Position numbers and translations under genes: made by a program
DNA from: Variovorax sp. HW608
GTDB lineage: Bacteria > Pseudomonadota > Gammaproteobacteria > Burkholderiales > Burkholderiaceae_C
Assembly (NCBI RefSeq): GCF_900090195.1
Contig: NZ_LT607803.1
Location: 2,232,001-2,296,000 of the forward strand
Direction: 5' to 3'
Length of the DNA stretch: 64,000 nucleotides
Part shown: positions 24,803-33,271 of the stretch, piece by piece
Numbering within the stretch: the first letter of the stretch is position 1
How the letters are laid out: each line of letters starts with the position of its first letter
Notes under the pieces: model-generated
Told to the model about the DNA's origin: nothing
What the model saw: only the letters and a program-made list of their open reading frames with translations
Database searches by the model: none

Positions 24803-26671
24803 TCAGATCTCGACCTTCGACCCCAGTTCGACGACCGAATTGTTGGGCAGGTAGAGGTATTCGGCAGCGGCGCTCGCGCTGCTGTGCATCGCCGCAAAGA
24901 TCTTTTCGCGCCAGTCGGCCATGCCGTCGCCGACGGTCGGCACCACGATGTCGCGCGAAAGGAAGTAGCTGGTCGTCATGGAATCGAGCTCGAAGTGGCC
25001 GTGCGTGACGTGCCTGAGCGCCTCGGGTACGTCCGGACTTTGCATGAAGCCGAAGTCCAGCGCCACTCGCCAGCAGCCCGGGCAGATCGGGGCAATCTCG
25101 CCGCGCTGGTCGGGCTCCAGCCTCGGGACCTCATGCGTGCGAACGGTCACGAACAGATTGCGTTCGTGCAGCACCTTGTTGTGCTTCAGGTTGTGCAGCA
25201 ACGCGTTGGGGACCGTCTCCGATTGGGCGGTGAGGAATACCGCGGTGCCGGGCACCCGGGTCGGCGGATGGCTGACCACACTCTCCAGGAAGGTCTTCAG
25301 GTCCAGCGCCTCGGCGCGCTGCTTGTCCGAAAGAATGGCCCGACCGTCGCTCCACGTCGCCAGAATGATGTAAAGCGCAGCGGCCAGCAGCAGCGGGAAC
25401 CAGCCACCGTCCGCGATCTTGAGCAGGTTCGAAGCAAAGAACACGGTATCGACCACCAGGAAGAAACCCGTGGCCGCAATGCACAGTGGCAGCGGATAGC
25501 CCCAGCCATAGCGGATGACGAAGAAGGTCATGGCCGTGGTGATCACCATCACCAGACTGACCGAGATGCCGTACGCGGCGGCGAGCGCGGACGAGGAGTG
25601 GAACATCGCCACTGCGAGAACCACGCCGACCAGCAGCGCCAGGTTCACCGCCGGCACGTAGATCTGTCCCTTGTCGTGCTCGGAGGTGTGCAGGATCGTC
25701 ATGCGCGGCAGGTAGCCGAGCTGGATGGTCTGCTTGGTGGCCGAGAAGGCGCCCGAGATCAGCGCCTGCGAGGCGATCACGGTGGCGGCGGTGGCGAGGC
25801 CGACCATGCCCATCAGCGCCCAGGTCGGTGTCATCAGGAAGAAGGGGTTTTCGATCGCCTTCGGATCGGCCAGCACCAGGGCCCCCTGGCCGAAGTAGTT
25901 CAGCACCAGCGCCGGCATCACCAGGGCGAACCAGGCCGATTGGATCGGAGCCTTGCCGAAGTGCCCCATGTCGGCGTACAGCGCCTCGGCCCCGGTGACG
26001 CAAAGAAAGACCGCGCCGAGCAGCACGAAGGCAAGCGGCAGATTCGCCAATCCGAATCGCAGCGCGTGATGGGGCGACAGGGCCCAGAGCACGGACGGAT
26101 TGCGCAGCACCGGCACCAGGCCGCAAAGCGCGATGGCAAGAAACCACAGCACCATGATCGGGCCGAAGTAGCGCCCGATCCGCGCCGTCCCGTGCTTTTG
26201 CGCCAGGAAAAGCGCGCCCAGCACGGCAAAGGAGATCGGCAGCACGTAGGGCTTGGCCGCCGGTGTCACGATCTCGAGGCCTTCCACTGCCGACAGCACC
26301 GAGATCGCGGGCGTGATCACGCCGTCGCCGAAGAACAACGCCAGTCCGAAGATCCCGCACACCATCAGCACGCGGCGGACCTGCGGGCGATCGCGAACCG
26401 AGTGAGACGCGAGCGCGAGGAGGGCCATCAGACCGCCCTCGCCGTGGTTGTCGGCGCGCATGACGAGCCCGACATACTTGACCGAGACGACGATCGTCAG
26501 GGTCCAGAAGATCAGCGACAGGATGCCCAGGATGTTGTCGGGCGTGACCGCAACGTGCCCGCTGGCAAAGACTTCCTTGAACGCATACAAGGGCGATGTG
26601 CCGATGTCGCCGTACACCACCCCGACGGCGCCCAGGCAAAGCGCGCCGAGTGAAGAGCGAGAACTGCTCAT
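24803..26671 (-). CDS. kup: Low-affinity potassium transporter Kup
   Basis: 622 residues from ATG 26671, preceded by GGGAG, the same length as E. coli Kup; ATG 26701 is an alternative start. [22 protein letters not shown] is the Kup/HAK/KT N-terminal signature. About twelve membrane helices follow up to ~residue 440, including [19 protein letters not shown]. The remaining ~180 residues form the cytoplasmic tail. It imports K+ with protons, mainly at acid pH (family knowledge). No kdp or trk genes are near. The gene stands alone between a LysR gene and an FHA gene. Confidence 0.95.
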   Translation of the reverse strand: MSSSRSSLGALCLGAVGVVYGDIGTSPLYAFKEVFASGHVAVTPDNILGILSLIFWTLTIVVSVKYVGLVMRADNHGEGGLMALLALASHSVRDRPQVRRVLMVCGIFGLALFFGDGVITPAISVLSAVEGLEIVTPAAKPYVLPISFAVLGALFLAQKHGTARIGRYFGPIMVLWFLAIALCGLVPVLRNPSVLWALSPHHALRFGLANLPLAFVLLGAVFLCVTGAEALYADMGHFGKAPIQSAWFALVMPALVLNYFGQGALVLADPKAIENPFFLMTPTWALMGMVGLATAATVIASQALISGAFSATKQTIQLGYLPRMTILHTSEHDKGQIYVPAVNLALLVGVVLAVAMFHSSSALAAAYGISVSLVMVITTAMTFFVIRYGWGYPLPLCIAATGFFLVVDTVFFASNLLKIADGGWFPLLLAAALYIILATWSDGRAILSDKQRAEALDLKTFLESVVSHPPTRVPGTAVFLTAQSETVPNALLHNLKHNKVLHERNLFVTVRTHEVPRLEPDQRGEIAPICPGCWRVALDFGFMQSPDVPEALRHVTHGHFELDSMTTSYFLSRDIVVPTVGDGMADWREKIFAAMHSSASAAAEYLYLPNNSVVELGSKVEI

Positions 26672-26779
26672 TGAATGGTCGCTCCCATCATTCGGATTCA
26701 TTATTGGCGCGGCGCACGGGCCTCATCCTGACTCATGCCGCGTAAATACGGTGTAAAAATTCCACGCGGACTTCGCGGC

Positions 26780-27130
26780 TCATTGGCGAGCAGCCTGCTC
26801 CGCCAGCGCCAGCTCCTTGGGCAGTTCGAAGTGGGTGTGGCGCGTCAGGAAGCGGATGCTGCAGTCGCCGATGGACACCACGTCCCCGTGGTGCAAGGGC
26901 CAGTGTTTCACCCGGCGGCCGTTGACCAGGGTGCCGTTGCGGCTGCCCAGGTCGATGACCCAGGTCGTGGCCCCTTCAACGCGAAGCTCCACGTGGTGCC
27001 GGCTCACCTGGGGATGGTCGATCTGGAGGTCGTTGCTCGCGTCGCGTCCGATGAGCGTCCGTTCGCCAGACAGTTCGATTTGCTTCGGGGCACTGTTCTT
27101 TCGCATCAGGAGCAAGCGGGCCATTGTCAT
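26780..27130 (-). CDS. FHA-domain protein
   Basis: About 116 residues from ATG 27130 (27124 also possible). It is nearly all one forkhead-associated domain: TLIGRDASNDLQIDHPQVSRHHVEL with Arg, Ser-Arg-His-His, then DLGSRNGTLVNG. These residues bind phosphothreonine peptides in other FHA proteins. There is no kinase, phosphatase or secretion gene beside it. It is divergent from a phospholipase-D-like gene, with a strong palindrome between. A second FHA protein is encoded at 52540. Partner unknown. Confidence 0.85.
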   Translation of the reverse strand: MTMARLLLMRKNSAPKQIELSGERTLIGRDASNDLQIDHPQVSRHHVELRVEGATTWVIDLGSRNGTLVNGRRVKHWPLHHGDVVSIGDCSIRFLTRHTHFELPKELALAEQAARQ

Positions 27131-27169
27131 CGGACTCTGAGCTGTATCGGCGGGCGTATAAAACTTTAT

Positions 27170-27186
27170 GTTACACAAAGTGTAAC
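27170..27186. promoter_or_regulatory. Perfect palindrome in an AT-rich divergent promoter
   Basis: GTTACAC and GTGTAAC arms, exact complements, 3 bases (AAA) apart. They sit in an AT-rich island (27156-27200) that contrasts with the GC-rich surroundings, 39 bp from the FHA start (27130) and 44 bp from the phospholipase-D start (27231). This is the form of an operator for a dimeric regulator. TATAAAACTTTAT next to it may hold the -10 elements. Function inferred from position. Confidence 0.6.
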
Positions 27187-27230
27187 CTATTTACTTAAGT
27201 GCCTCGGGGCAGAATCGTGCGAAAAATCTC

Positions 27231-28808
27231 ATGTACAGCTTCGCCCGTCTTGTTTCCTGCGTGCTTGCGCTCCTGGTGGCCTGTTGCTCGCTGCCTCCGC
27301 TCGAGGGCCGCAGCCAGTCGCATGCGCTGCCGGCGGCCGAAGCCCGCAACACGGCGCTGGGCCAGGCCGTCGCCGCCGCGGCGCAGCTGCATCCGGGCCT
27401 CACCGGGGTTCATACACTGCTGGACGCCCACGAGGCATTCGCTGCGCGGGTGCAACTGGCACAGCACGCCGAGCGCACGCTGGACGTGCAGTACTACATC
27501 TGGCGCAACGACACCACCGGCCACCTCCTGCTGGAGGCGCTGCGTGCGGCCGCCGAGCGTGGCGTGCGGGTGCGTCTGCTGCTGGACGACAACGGCATCG
27601 CGGGCCTGGATGAAGAGCTGGCCGCGCTCGATGCGCATCCCAACATCGAGGTGCGCCTGTTCAACCCGTTCGTGTTCCGGCCCTTCAAGCCATTGGGCTT
27701 CGTGACCGACTTCTCGCGCGCCAACCGGCGCATGCACAACAAGAGCTTCACCGCCGACAACGCGATCACGATCCTCGGCGGCCGCAATGTGGGCGACGAA
27801 TACTTCGGCGCCACCGATGGTGTGCTCTTCGCCGATCTGGACGTGCTGGCGACGGGACCGGTGGTCGAGCAGATCTCGAACTCGTTCGATGCCTACTGGG
27901 CCAGCGCATCCGCCTATCCGATCGCCTCGATGGTGAAGGCGCCTTCCGCGCAAGCCGTGGCCGCGATCGCGGCACGCGAAGCCCTGATCGATCGCTCCGA
28001 GCTGGCGGCGACCTACAAGAAGGCGGTGCGCGAGCTGCCGTCGTACGGCGCGCTGATCCGGGGCGACCTGCTGCTGGTCTGGGCGCCTGCGCACCTGCTG
28101 GTGGACGACCCGGCCAAGGGCCTGGCGCTGGCCGAGCCCGAGCAACTGCTGCTGCACCACATGAACGAGGCCGTGGGCACGCCGAAGCTTGCGCTGGACC
28201 TGGTCTCCCCGTACTTCGTGCCGACCGATCCCGGGACGGACTATTTCGTGGACCTGGCCCGCCACGGCGTACGGGTGCGCATCCTCACCAACTCGCTGGC
28301 CGCCACCGACGTGTTGCCGGTGCATTCGGGCTACGCGCGCCATCGGCAGCGGCTGCTGGAGGCTGGCGTGGTCTTGTACGAACTCAAGCCCGAGCTCGTC
28401 GAGCCGGCCGGCAAGGCCGAGCGAAGGGACGAAGGATTCCGCATGCCGGGCGGCTCGGGCAGTGCCGGCAGTTCGGGCTCCAGCCTGCATGCCAAGACCT
28501 TCGGCGTGGACAAGGAACGCATCTTCGTCGGCTCGTTCAACTTCGACCCGCGCTCGGCCCGGCTCAACACCGAGCTGGGGATCATCATCGACAGCCCCCG
28601 GTTGGCGGCGGCGATGGCAGAGATCTTCGAGAAGCGCGTGCCCTTGCGCAGTTGGGAGGTGAAGCTGAATCCCGACAGCGGCGCACTGCAGTGGTTCGGC
28701 GCCGCCGGCACGCCGCCTTCGACCCTGTCGGTCGAGCCCGCCACGACATGGTGGCAGCGGGCTGCCGTGTGGCTGCTCGAGCCCCTGCCCATCGATTGGC
28801 TGCTGTGA
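27231..28808 (+). CDS. Phospholipase D / cardiolipin-synthase-like lipoprotein
   Basis: 525 residues. The N-terminal signal CVLALLVACCSLPP carries a lipobox-like Cys, so it is probably an outer or inner membrane lipoprotein. Two HKD motifs are complete: H169-N-K-S-F-T-A-D in the first half and H420-A-K-T-F-G-V-D in the second, each followed by GGRN or GSFN. This is the layout of ClsC (YmdC)-type phosphatidyl transferases and PLD phosphodiesterases. It ends next to the convergent universal stress gene. No ymdB-like partner is present. Cardiolipin synthesis is possible but not certain. Confidence 0.88.
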   Translation: MYSFARLVSCVLALLVACCSLPPLEGRSQSHALPAAEARNTALGQAVAAAAQLHPGLTGVHTLLDAHEAFAARVQLAQHAERTLDVQYYIWRNDTTGHLLLEALRAAAERGVRVRLLLDDNGIAGLDEELAALDAHPNIEVRLFNPFVFRPFKPLGFVTDFSRANRRMHNKSFTADNAITILGGRNVGDEYFGATDGVLFADLDVLATGPVVEQISNSFDAYWASASAYPIASMVKAPSAQAVAAIAAREALIDRSELAATYKKAVRELPSYGALIRGDLLLVWAPAHLLVDDPAKGLALAEPEQLLLHHMNEAVGTPKLALDLVSPYFVPTDPGTDYFVDLARHGVRVRILTNSLAATDVLPVHSGYARHRQRLLEAGVVLYELKPELVEPAGKAERRDEGFRMPGGSGSAGSSGSSLHAKTFGVDKERIFVGSFNFDPRSARLNTELGIIIDSPRLAAAMAEIFEKRVPLRSWEVKLNPDSGALQWFGAAGTPPSTLSVEPATTWWQRAAVWLLEPLPIDWLL

Positions 28809-28829
28809 AGCGCGACTGCGCGCCCGCGC

Positions 28830-29282
28830 TCAGCGCAGGACCAGCACCGGCGTGTGCGAGTGCGTCAGTACCTGCAGGGTTTCGCTCCCCATCAGCAGCC
28901 GCTTGAGGCCCTTGCGGCCGTGCGAGGACATGACGATCAGCCCGCATTGATGCGTCTGGGCGGCCTCGATGATGGCATCGGAGACCACCTCGGCCTGCAC
29001 GACGATGGCCTGCGTCTTCTTCACACCCTTGGCGTCGGCCGCGGCCTTGACCTGATCGACCGTGCGCTGCGCCTCGGCGTTCATCTGCTCGGCCAGCCGG
29101 GCAACGTCCACTTGCGGCAGCACCACCGATCCTTCGAAGTAGCTGGTGGGGTCGCGGCGCACGACCCTGATCGCCACCAGCTCCGCCTGCATCGAAAGGG
29201 CCAGATCGATCGCGCTTTGAACCGCCAGGTCCGAAAGCTCGGACCCGTCGGTCGCAACGAGGATGCGTTCGTACATCGACAT
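28830..29282 (-). CDS. Universal stress protein (UspA family)
   Basis: 150 residues. Starts MYERILVATDGSELS and ends with the ATP-binding loop G-R-K-G-L-K-R-L-L-M-G-S, the G2xG9xG(S/T) pattern of ATP-binding Usp proteins. The last strand is HTPVLVLR. A GGAG lies 7 bases before the ATG at 29282. It is a stand-alone cytoplasmic stress protein with no obvious operon. Confidence 0.93.
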   Translation of the reverse strand: MSMYERILVATDGSELSDLAVQSAIDLALSMQAELVAIRVVRRDPTSYFEGSVVLPQVDVARLAEQMNAEAQRTVDQVKAAADAKGVKKTQAIVVQAEVVSDAIIEAAQTHQCGLIVMSSHGRKGLKRLLMGSETLQVLTHSHTPVLVLR

Positions 29283-29350
29283 GTGTCACTCCACAGCCTG
29301 GAGAAGTCCGGCCGCGGCTCAGCGTAGCGCACACGCGGGCGGCGAGCAAG

Positions 29351-29374
29351 GCGCGCCGGCCCGAACCGGCGCGC
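29351..29374. repeat. Strong GC hairpin upstream of usp
   Basis: GCGCGCCGG and CCGGCGCGC, exact complements separated by CCCGAA. It lies between the universal stress gene and a LuxR-tail remnant. There is no T-run, so it is not a plain terminator. It may mark the breakpoint that removed the rest of the LuxR gene, or be a structural element. Confidence 0.5.
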
Positions 29375-29380
29375 GGCCCC

Positions 29381-29464
29381 GTGTCCCAGGTGACGATCTA
29401 CAGCAAGTTCGGCGTGCGGAATCGCTCGGCGCTCACCGCGCTCTGGCTCGGCAAGCTGCGATAG
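29381..29464 (+). pseudogene. LuxR-type helix-turn-helix C-terminal remnant
   Basis: Read from 29381 the frame gives VSQVTIYSKFGVRNRSALTALW followed by LGKLR and a stop. This matches the recognition helix and last helix of LuxR/NarL DNA-binding domains (T-V-x-x-H-x-x-x-I-Y-x-K-L-G-V-R-N-R). No upstream part of such a gene remains; the hairpin at 29351 replaces it. So about 27 codons of a normally 200-codon gene survive. Confidence 0.55.
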
Positions 29465-29507
29465 CGAATGGTGGAGTGGGGAGGGCCACTGGATCGATGA
29501 TCGCGGC

Positions 29508-29675
29508 CTAGAAGCGACCCGTCGCCCGCCGCTGGACCGCCGTCTTGGCCGGCGGCTTGTCGGTCTGCGCCGGCGCGTTCTTCCGCGGCGCGCGCTTGGC
29601 GGGCTTGCGCCTTCCCTTGAGGGACTCGATCAGGGACAGGGCACCCTTGTCGAACTTCGCGTTTTCATCGGGCAT
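29508..29675 (-). CDS. Small Lys/Arg-rich protein
   Basis: 55 residues from ATG 29675, with GGAG 7 bases before it. The frame is open upstream but only this start has a ribosome site. It begins MPDENAKFDKGALSLIESLKG and ends in a basic tail with repeated KPAKRAPRK, PPAKTAVQRR. Composition suggests a nucleic-acid-binding or ribosome-associated peptide, but I recognise no family. Confidence 0.55.
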   Translation of the reverse strand: MPDENAKFDKGALSLIESLKGRRKPAKRAPRKNAPAQTDKPPAKTAVQRRATGRF

Positions 29676-29742
29676 GGCGGGCTCCGGATGGCGAAGCCGG
29701 ATGGTACGCCGCGCCGGGTCCACCGGGTGGTTATTTCGATTG

Positions 29743-29759
29743 GTGATGCGTCGAATCAC
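29743..29759. promoter_or_regulatory. Inverted repeat upstream of the salicylate operon (NagR-type site candidate)
   Basis: GTGAT (29743-29747) and ATCAC (29755-29759), 7 bases apart; the sequence AATCACGCT inside it differs by one base from the ATTCACGCT core of NahR/NagR sites (family knowledge). It lies 10 bp before the likely -35 box. The same half sites occur at 37459-37475 before the NagR-like gene. Confidence 0.55.
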
Positions 29760-29769
29760 GCTTGCCGCA

Positions 29770-29798
29770 TTGACGGAATATTGCGCCAAATCAATGAT
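29770..29798 (+). promoter_or_regulatory. Candidate sigma-70 promoter of the salicylate operon
   Basis: TTGACG (29770-29775) and AATGAT (29793-29798) with 17 bases between, 83 bp before the first gene at 29881. A palindrome AATCAATGATT (29789-29799) covers the -10 box. The activator-type inverted repeat sits just upstream, which is usual for LysR-controlled promoters. Confidence 0.5.
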
Positions 29799-29880
29799 TC
29801 GTCCCAAGCCGCGAGCTAGTGCGGCTCGAACATCACCGCAAAGGCGCCCGCCAGTGGCTGCCGACAGCCAAGGAGACCCC

Positions 29881-31143
29881 ATGAGTGAATGCCCCGTCAC
29901 GGTGTTCCCGCCCCGCATCCAGTGGGAAAGCGATGGAACCAGCCGGATTCCCTTCCAGGCCTACACCGACGAAGCCATCTACAAGAAGGAGCTCGACCGC
30001 TTCTTCTACCGAAACCACTGGTGCTACGTCGGCCTCGAAGCCGAGATCCCGAATGCGGGCGACTTCAAGCGCACCGTGGTCGGCGAGCGCTCCGTCATCA
30101 TGGTGCGCGACAAGGACGGATCGATCCACGTCGTCGAGAACGTCTGCGCGCATCGCGGCATGGCTTTTTGCCGCGAGCGGCACGGCAACCGCGAGAGCTT
30201 CACCTGCCCCTACCACCAGTGGAACTACACGCTCTCGGGCGAGCTCCAGGGCGTGCCGTTCCGGCGCGGCGTGAAGCAGGACGGCAAGGTCCACGGCGGC
30301 ATGCCGGCGGACTTCAAGCCTGCGGACCACGGGCTCACCAAGCTCAAGGTGGCGACGCGCGGCGGCGTCGTGTTCGCATCGTTCGACCACGAGGTCGAGC
30401 CGCTCGAGGACTTCCTCGGGCCGGTGATCCTCGGCTACTTCGATCGGCTCTTCAACGGCCGCAAGCTCAGGATCCTCGGCTACAACCGCCAGCGCATCCC
30501 GGGCAACTGGAAGCTGATGCAGGAGAACATCAAGGACCCGTACCACCCCGGGCTGCTCCACACCTGGTTCGTGACCTTCGGGCTCTGGCGTGCGGACAAC
30601 AAGTCGCAGCTCCTGATGGACGAGCGCCATCGTCACGCGGCGATGGTGTCGACGCGCGGCGCGGCCGGCAAGGCGGACCAGGTGACGCAGGTGTCGAGCT
30701 TCAAGGACAGCATGCAGCTGCACGACGCGCGCTTCCTCGACATCGTGCAGGAGCCCTGGTGGGGCGGACCGACCGCGGTGATGACCACCATCTTCCCGAG
30801 CGTGATCTTCCAGCAGCAGGTCAACAGCGTGTCGACGCGGCACATCCAGCCCGACGGGCATGGCGCCTTCGATTTCGTCTGGACCCATTTCGGCTTCGAG
30901 GACGACACCGAGGAGATGACCCAGCGGCGCCTGCGCCAGGCGAACCTCTTCGGCCCGGCGGGCTTTGTTTCCGCGGACGACGGCGAGGTGATCGAGTGGT
31001 CCCAGGAAGGCTTCGAGACCAAGCCCTACCACCGCACGGTCGCTGAACTCGGGGGGCGCGAGGTGGGCGACACCGACCACATGGTGACCGAGACCCTGAT
31101 CCGCGGCATGTACGCGTACTGGCGCAAGGCGATGGAGGCCTGA
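29881..31143 (+). CDS. nagG: Salicylate 5-hydroxylase large (oxygenase) subunit
   Basis: 420 residues; ATG 29881 with AAGGAG upstream. Rieske motif C89-A-H91 and C109-P-Y-H112; catalytic iron motif [12 protein letters not shown] near 217-228. The whole sequence resembles NagG (for example NPGDFKRT-like and [13 protein letters not shown] segments), the large subunit that 5-hydroxylates salicylate to gentisate with NagH, a ferredoxin and a reductase. Its stop overlaps the small subunit start. The gentisate dioxygenase and fumarylpyruvate hydrolase encoded downstream agree with this reaction. An anthranilate or substituted salicylate substrate is the main alternative. Confidence 0.9.
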   Translation: MSECPVTVFPPRIQWESDGTSRIPFQAYTDEAIYKKELDRFFYRNHWCYVGLEAEIPNAGDFKRTVVGERSVIMVRDKDGSIHVVENVCAHRGMAFCRERHGNRESFTCPYHQWNYTLSGELQGVPFRRGVKQDGKVHGGMPADFKPADHGLTKLKVATRGGVVFASFDHEVEPLEDFLGPVILGYFDRLFNGRKLRILGYNRQRIPGNWKLMQENIKDPYHPGLLHTWFVTFGLWRADNKSQLLMDERHRHAAMVSTRGAAGKADQVTQVSSFKDSMQLHDARFLDIVQEPWWGGPTAVMTTIFPSVIFQQQVNSVSTRHIQPDGHGAFDFVWTHFGFEDDTEEMTQRRLRQANLFGPAGFVSADDGEVIEWSQEGFETKPYHRTVAELGGREVGDTDHMVTETLIRGMYAYWRKAMEA

Positions 31144-31619
31144 TGATGGAATTTCAGGACTACTTCGAACTCACGCAGCTCTACGCCGAGTACGCCTCGG
31201 CCCTCGACCGGGCCGACTGGGATGCCTGGCCCGAGTTCTTCATCGACGAGTGCATCTACAAACTGCAGCCGCGCGAGAACCACGAGCGGGGCTTCCCGCT
31301 CGCGACCCTCGCCTTCGACAGCAAGGGCATGCTGAAGGACCGCGTCTACGGCATCCGCGAGACGCTGTTCCACGACCCGTACTACCAGCGCCACGTGGTC
31401 GGCGCGCCGATCGTGCGCCGGACCGATCCGGACGGCCGCATCCACTGCGAAGCAAACTACGCGGTGTTCAGGACGCGGCTGTCCAAGGAGAGCACGGTCT
31501 TCAACGTGGGACGGACGATCGACGAGATCGTGCGCACCCCCGGCGGACTCAGGTTCGCCTCGCGTGTCGTCGTCTACGACAGCGAAATGATCCCGAACTC
31601 GATCATCTATCCCATCTGA
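31143..31619 (+). CDS. nagH: Salicylate 5-hydroxylase small subunit
   Basis: 158 residues. Its ATG (31143, with a second ATG at 31146) overlaps the last base of the nagG stop. It has the SnoaL/NTF2-like cone fold of ring-hydroxylating dioxygenase beta subunits: [26 protein letters not shown] at the start and [20 protein letters not shown] at the end. Beta subunits are structural and help set substrate specificity. It forms the alpha-beta oxygenase with the preceding gene. Confidence 0.9.
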   Translation: MMEFQDYFELTQLYAEYASALDRADWDAWPEFFIDECIYKLQPRENHERGFPLATLAFDSKGMLKDRVYGIRETLFHDPYYQRHVVGAPIVRRTDPDGRIHCEANYAVFRTRLSKESTVFNVGRTIDEIVRTPGGLRFASRVVVYDSEMIPNSIIYPI

Positions 31620-31630
31620 AGAGGCACTCC

Positions 31631-31951
31631 ATGACCATGACGATCAACTGGGTTGACGCGGCCGCACACGAAGACGTGCCGCAGGAAGACGTGATCGGTC
31701 TGGCAGTTGCCGGACGCGACATCGCGCTCTACAGCGTCGAAGGCGAAGTGTTCGCCACCGACAACATCTGCTCGCACGGCCATGCACGCCTGTGCGACGG
31801 CTTCCTCGAGGGCCACGAGATCGAATGCCCGCTGCACCAGGGCAGGTTCGATGTGCGTACCGGCAAGCCGAGTTGCGCGCCGGTCACCGAGGCGATCCGC
31901 AGCTATCCGGTGAAGGTCGAAGGCGGCCGCATCTGGCTCGCGATCGAGTAG
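31631..31951 (+). CDS. nagAb: Rieske [2Fe-2S] ferredoxin
   Basis: 106 residues. The cluster motif is C47-S-H49 and C66-P-L-H69, as in the small ferredoxins of naphthalene and salicylate oxygenases. It lies 11 bp after nagH, with GAGGCACTCC before its ATG, and 24 bp before the reductase. It carries electrons from the reductase to the Rieske centre of the large subunit. Confidence 0.92.
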   Translation: MTMTINWVDAAAHEDVPQEDVIGLAVAGRDIALYSVEGEVFATDNICSHGHARLCDGFLEGHEIECPLHQGRFDVRTGKPSCAPVTEAIRSYPVKVEGGRIWLAIE

Positions 31952-31975
31952 TCCTTTTCCACTCCCGAGGTCTAC

Positions 31976-33229
31976 ATGGACACCATGGCAATGGGTGTCG
32001 CGGCCGGCGTCCGCCCGGACGCGACGATCGTGATCGTCGGCGCGGGACAGGCCGGCGGCTGGGCTGCGCAGACCCTGCGCAGCGAAGGCTTCGGCGGCCG
32101 CATCGTGCTCGTCGGCGACGAGGCCCATCTTCCGCACGAGCGACCGCCGCTGTCGAAGTCGGTGCTCGCGGGCGAAGCGGCCCCCGAGAGCACCTGGCTC
32201 TTCAAGGAAGACGCATTCGCGGCGCTCGGTCTCGACTGGCGCCCCGGGGCGCGCGTCACGCGCATCGACCGGGCGCTCAAGCGGGTCGATCTCGCCGACG
32301 GCGAGCCGATCGTCTACGACAAGCTGATCCTCTGTTCCGGCGGCCGTGCAAGGCCGCTCGCCGTGCCGGGTGCCGATACGGCGCGCGTTCACACGCTGCG
32401 CACCATCGACGACGCGCAGCGCCTGGGTTCGGTGCTCGGGAGTGCGCGCAGCTTGGTCGTGATCGGCGGCGGATGGATCGGGCTCGAAGTGGCCGCGACT
32501 GCGCGCAAGAAAGGGCTCGACGTGGTGGTGCTCGAATCGCAGCGCCGTCTCTGCGAGCGCAGCGTTCCGGCCCAGGTGTCTGAGCACCTGCTGGAACTCC
32601 ATCGCGCCCACGGCACGCGCGTCGTGCTCGATGCCAAGGTCAAAGCCTTCGGCAGGGATGAGGAGGGGCGCTCGACGGTCGAGCTCGGCGACGGCGAGAG
32701 CTTGCGCGCCGACGCGATCTTCGTCGGCGTCGGCCTGGTCCCGAACGACGAGCTGGCACGCGAGGCGGGCCTGGAATGCGACGGCGGCGTGATCGTCGAT
32801 GCGCGCTGCGTGAGTTCCGATGCGGACATCCTCGCCGCCGGCGATGTCGCGGTGACGCCGAATCGCTGGGCCGGACGGCGCCTGCGCCTCGAATCGTGGC
32901 AGAACGCGCAGGAGCAGGGCATGGCCGCCGCGCGATCGGCGCTCGGCCAGGCGGTGGACCATCAGCCGCTGCCGTGGTTCTGGTCCGACCAGTACGACAT
33001 GAACCTGCAGATCTACGGCATGCCCTCGGCGACGGATCGCGTCGTGATGCGAGGCCAGCCCGGCGCCGGCAGCTTCCTGCTGTTCTACCTCGATGGCGAG
33101 GTCGTCCGCGCGGCGATCGGCGCCAATGCCGCACGCGACCTGCGCTTCGCGCGCCGCCTCATCGAGCAGCGCAAGCCGGTGGAGGCCGCGCGGCTGGCCG
33201 ACCCCGACGTGCCGATGGCCAGGATCTGA
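31976..33229 (+). CDS. FAD/NAD(P)-dependent ferredoxin reductase (BphA4-like)
   Basis: 417 residues. Two dinucleotide folds: FAD at IVIVGAGQAGGWAA (~20-35) and NAD(P) at LVVIGGGWIGLEVAATAR (~160-180). The second FAD motif is ADILAAGDVAVTP. This is the glutathione-reductase-like reductase found with BphA4, AndAa and similar systems. The canonical nag cluster instead uses a NagAa reductase with a plant-type ferredoxin domain (family knowledge), so this component looks like a non-homologous replacement. It sits directly after the ferredoxin gene. Confidence 0.9.
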   Translation: MDTMAMGVAAGVRPDATIVIVGAGQAGGWAAQTLRSEGFGGRIVLVGDEAHLPHERPPLSKSVLAGEAAPESTWLFKEDAFAALGLDWRPGARVTRIDRALKRVDLADGEPIVYDKLILCSGGRARPLAVPGADTARVHTLRTIDDAQRLGSVLGSARSLVVIGGGWIGLEVAATARKKGLDVVVLESQRRLCERSVPAQVSEHLLELHRAHGTRVVLDAKVKAFGRDEEGRSTVELGDGESLRADAIFVGVGLVPNDELAREAGLECDGGVIVDARCVSSDADILAAGDVAVTPNRWAGRRLRLESWQNAQEQGMAAARSALGQAVDHQPLPWFWSDQYDMNLQIYGMPSATDRVVMRGQPGAGSFLLFYLDGEVVRAAIGANAARDLRFARRLIEQRKPVEAARLADPDVPMARI

Positions 33230-33271
33230 CACACGACCTCAAGACAAACGACGACGACGGAGACGAAATTC

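Noticed and set aside
24770..26653. Long + strand open frame of 627 codons
   Set aside because: Antisense shadow of kup; His/Arg-rich composition, no motif.
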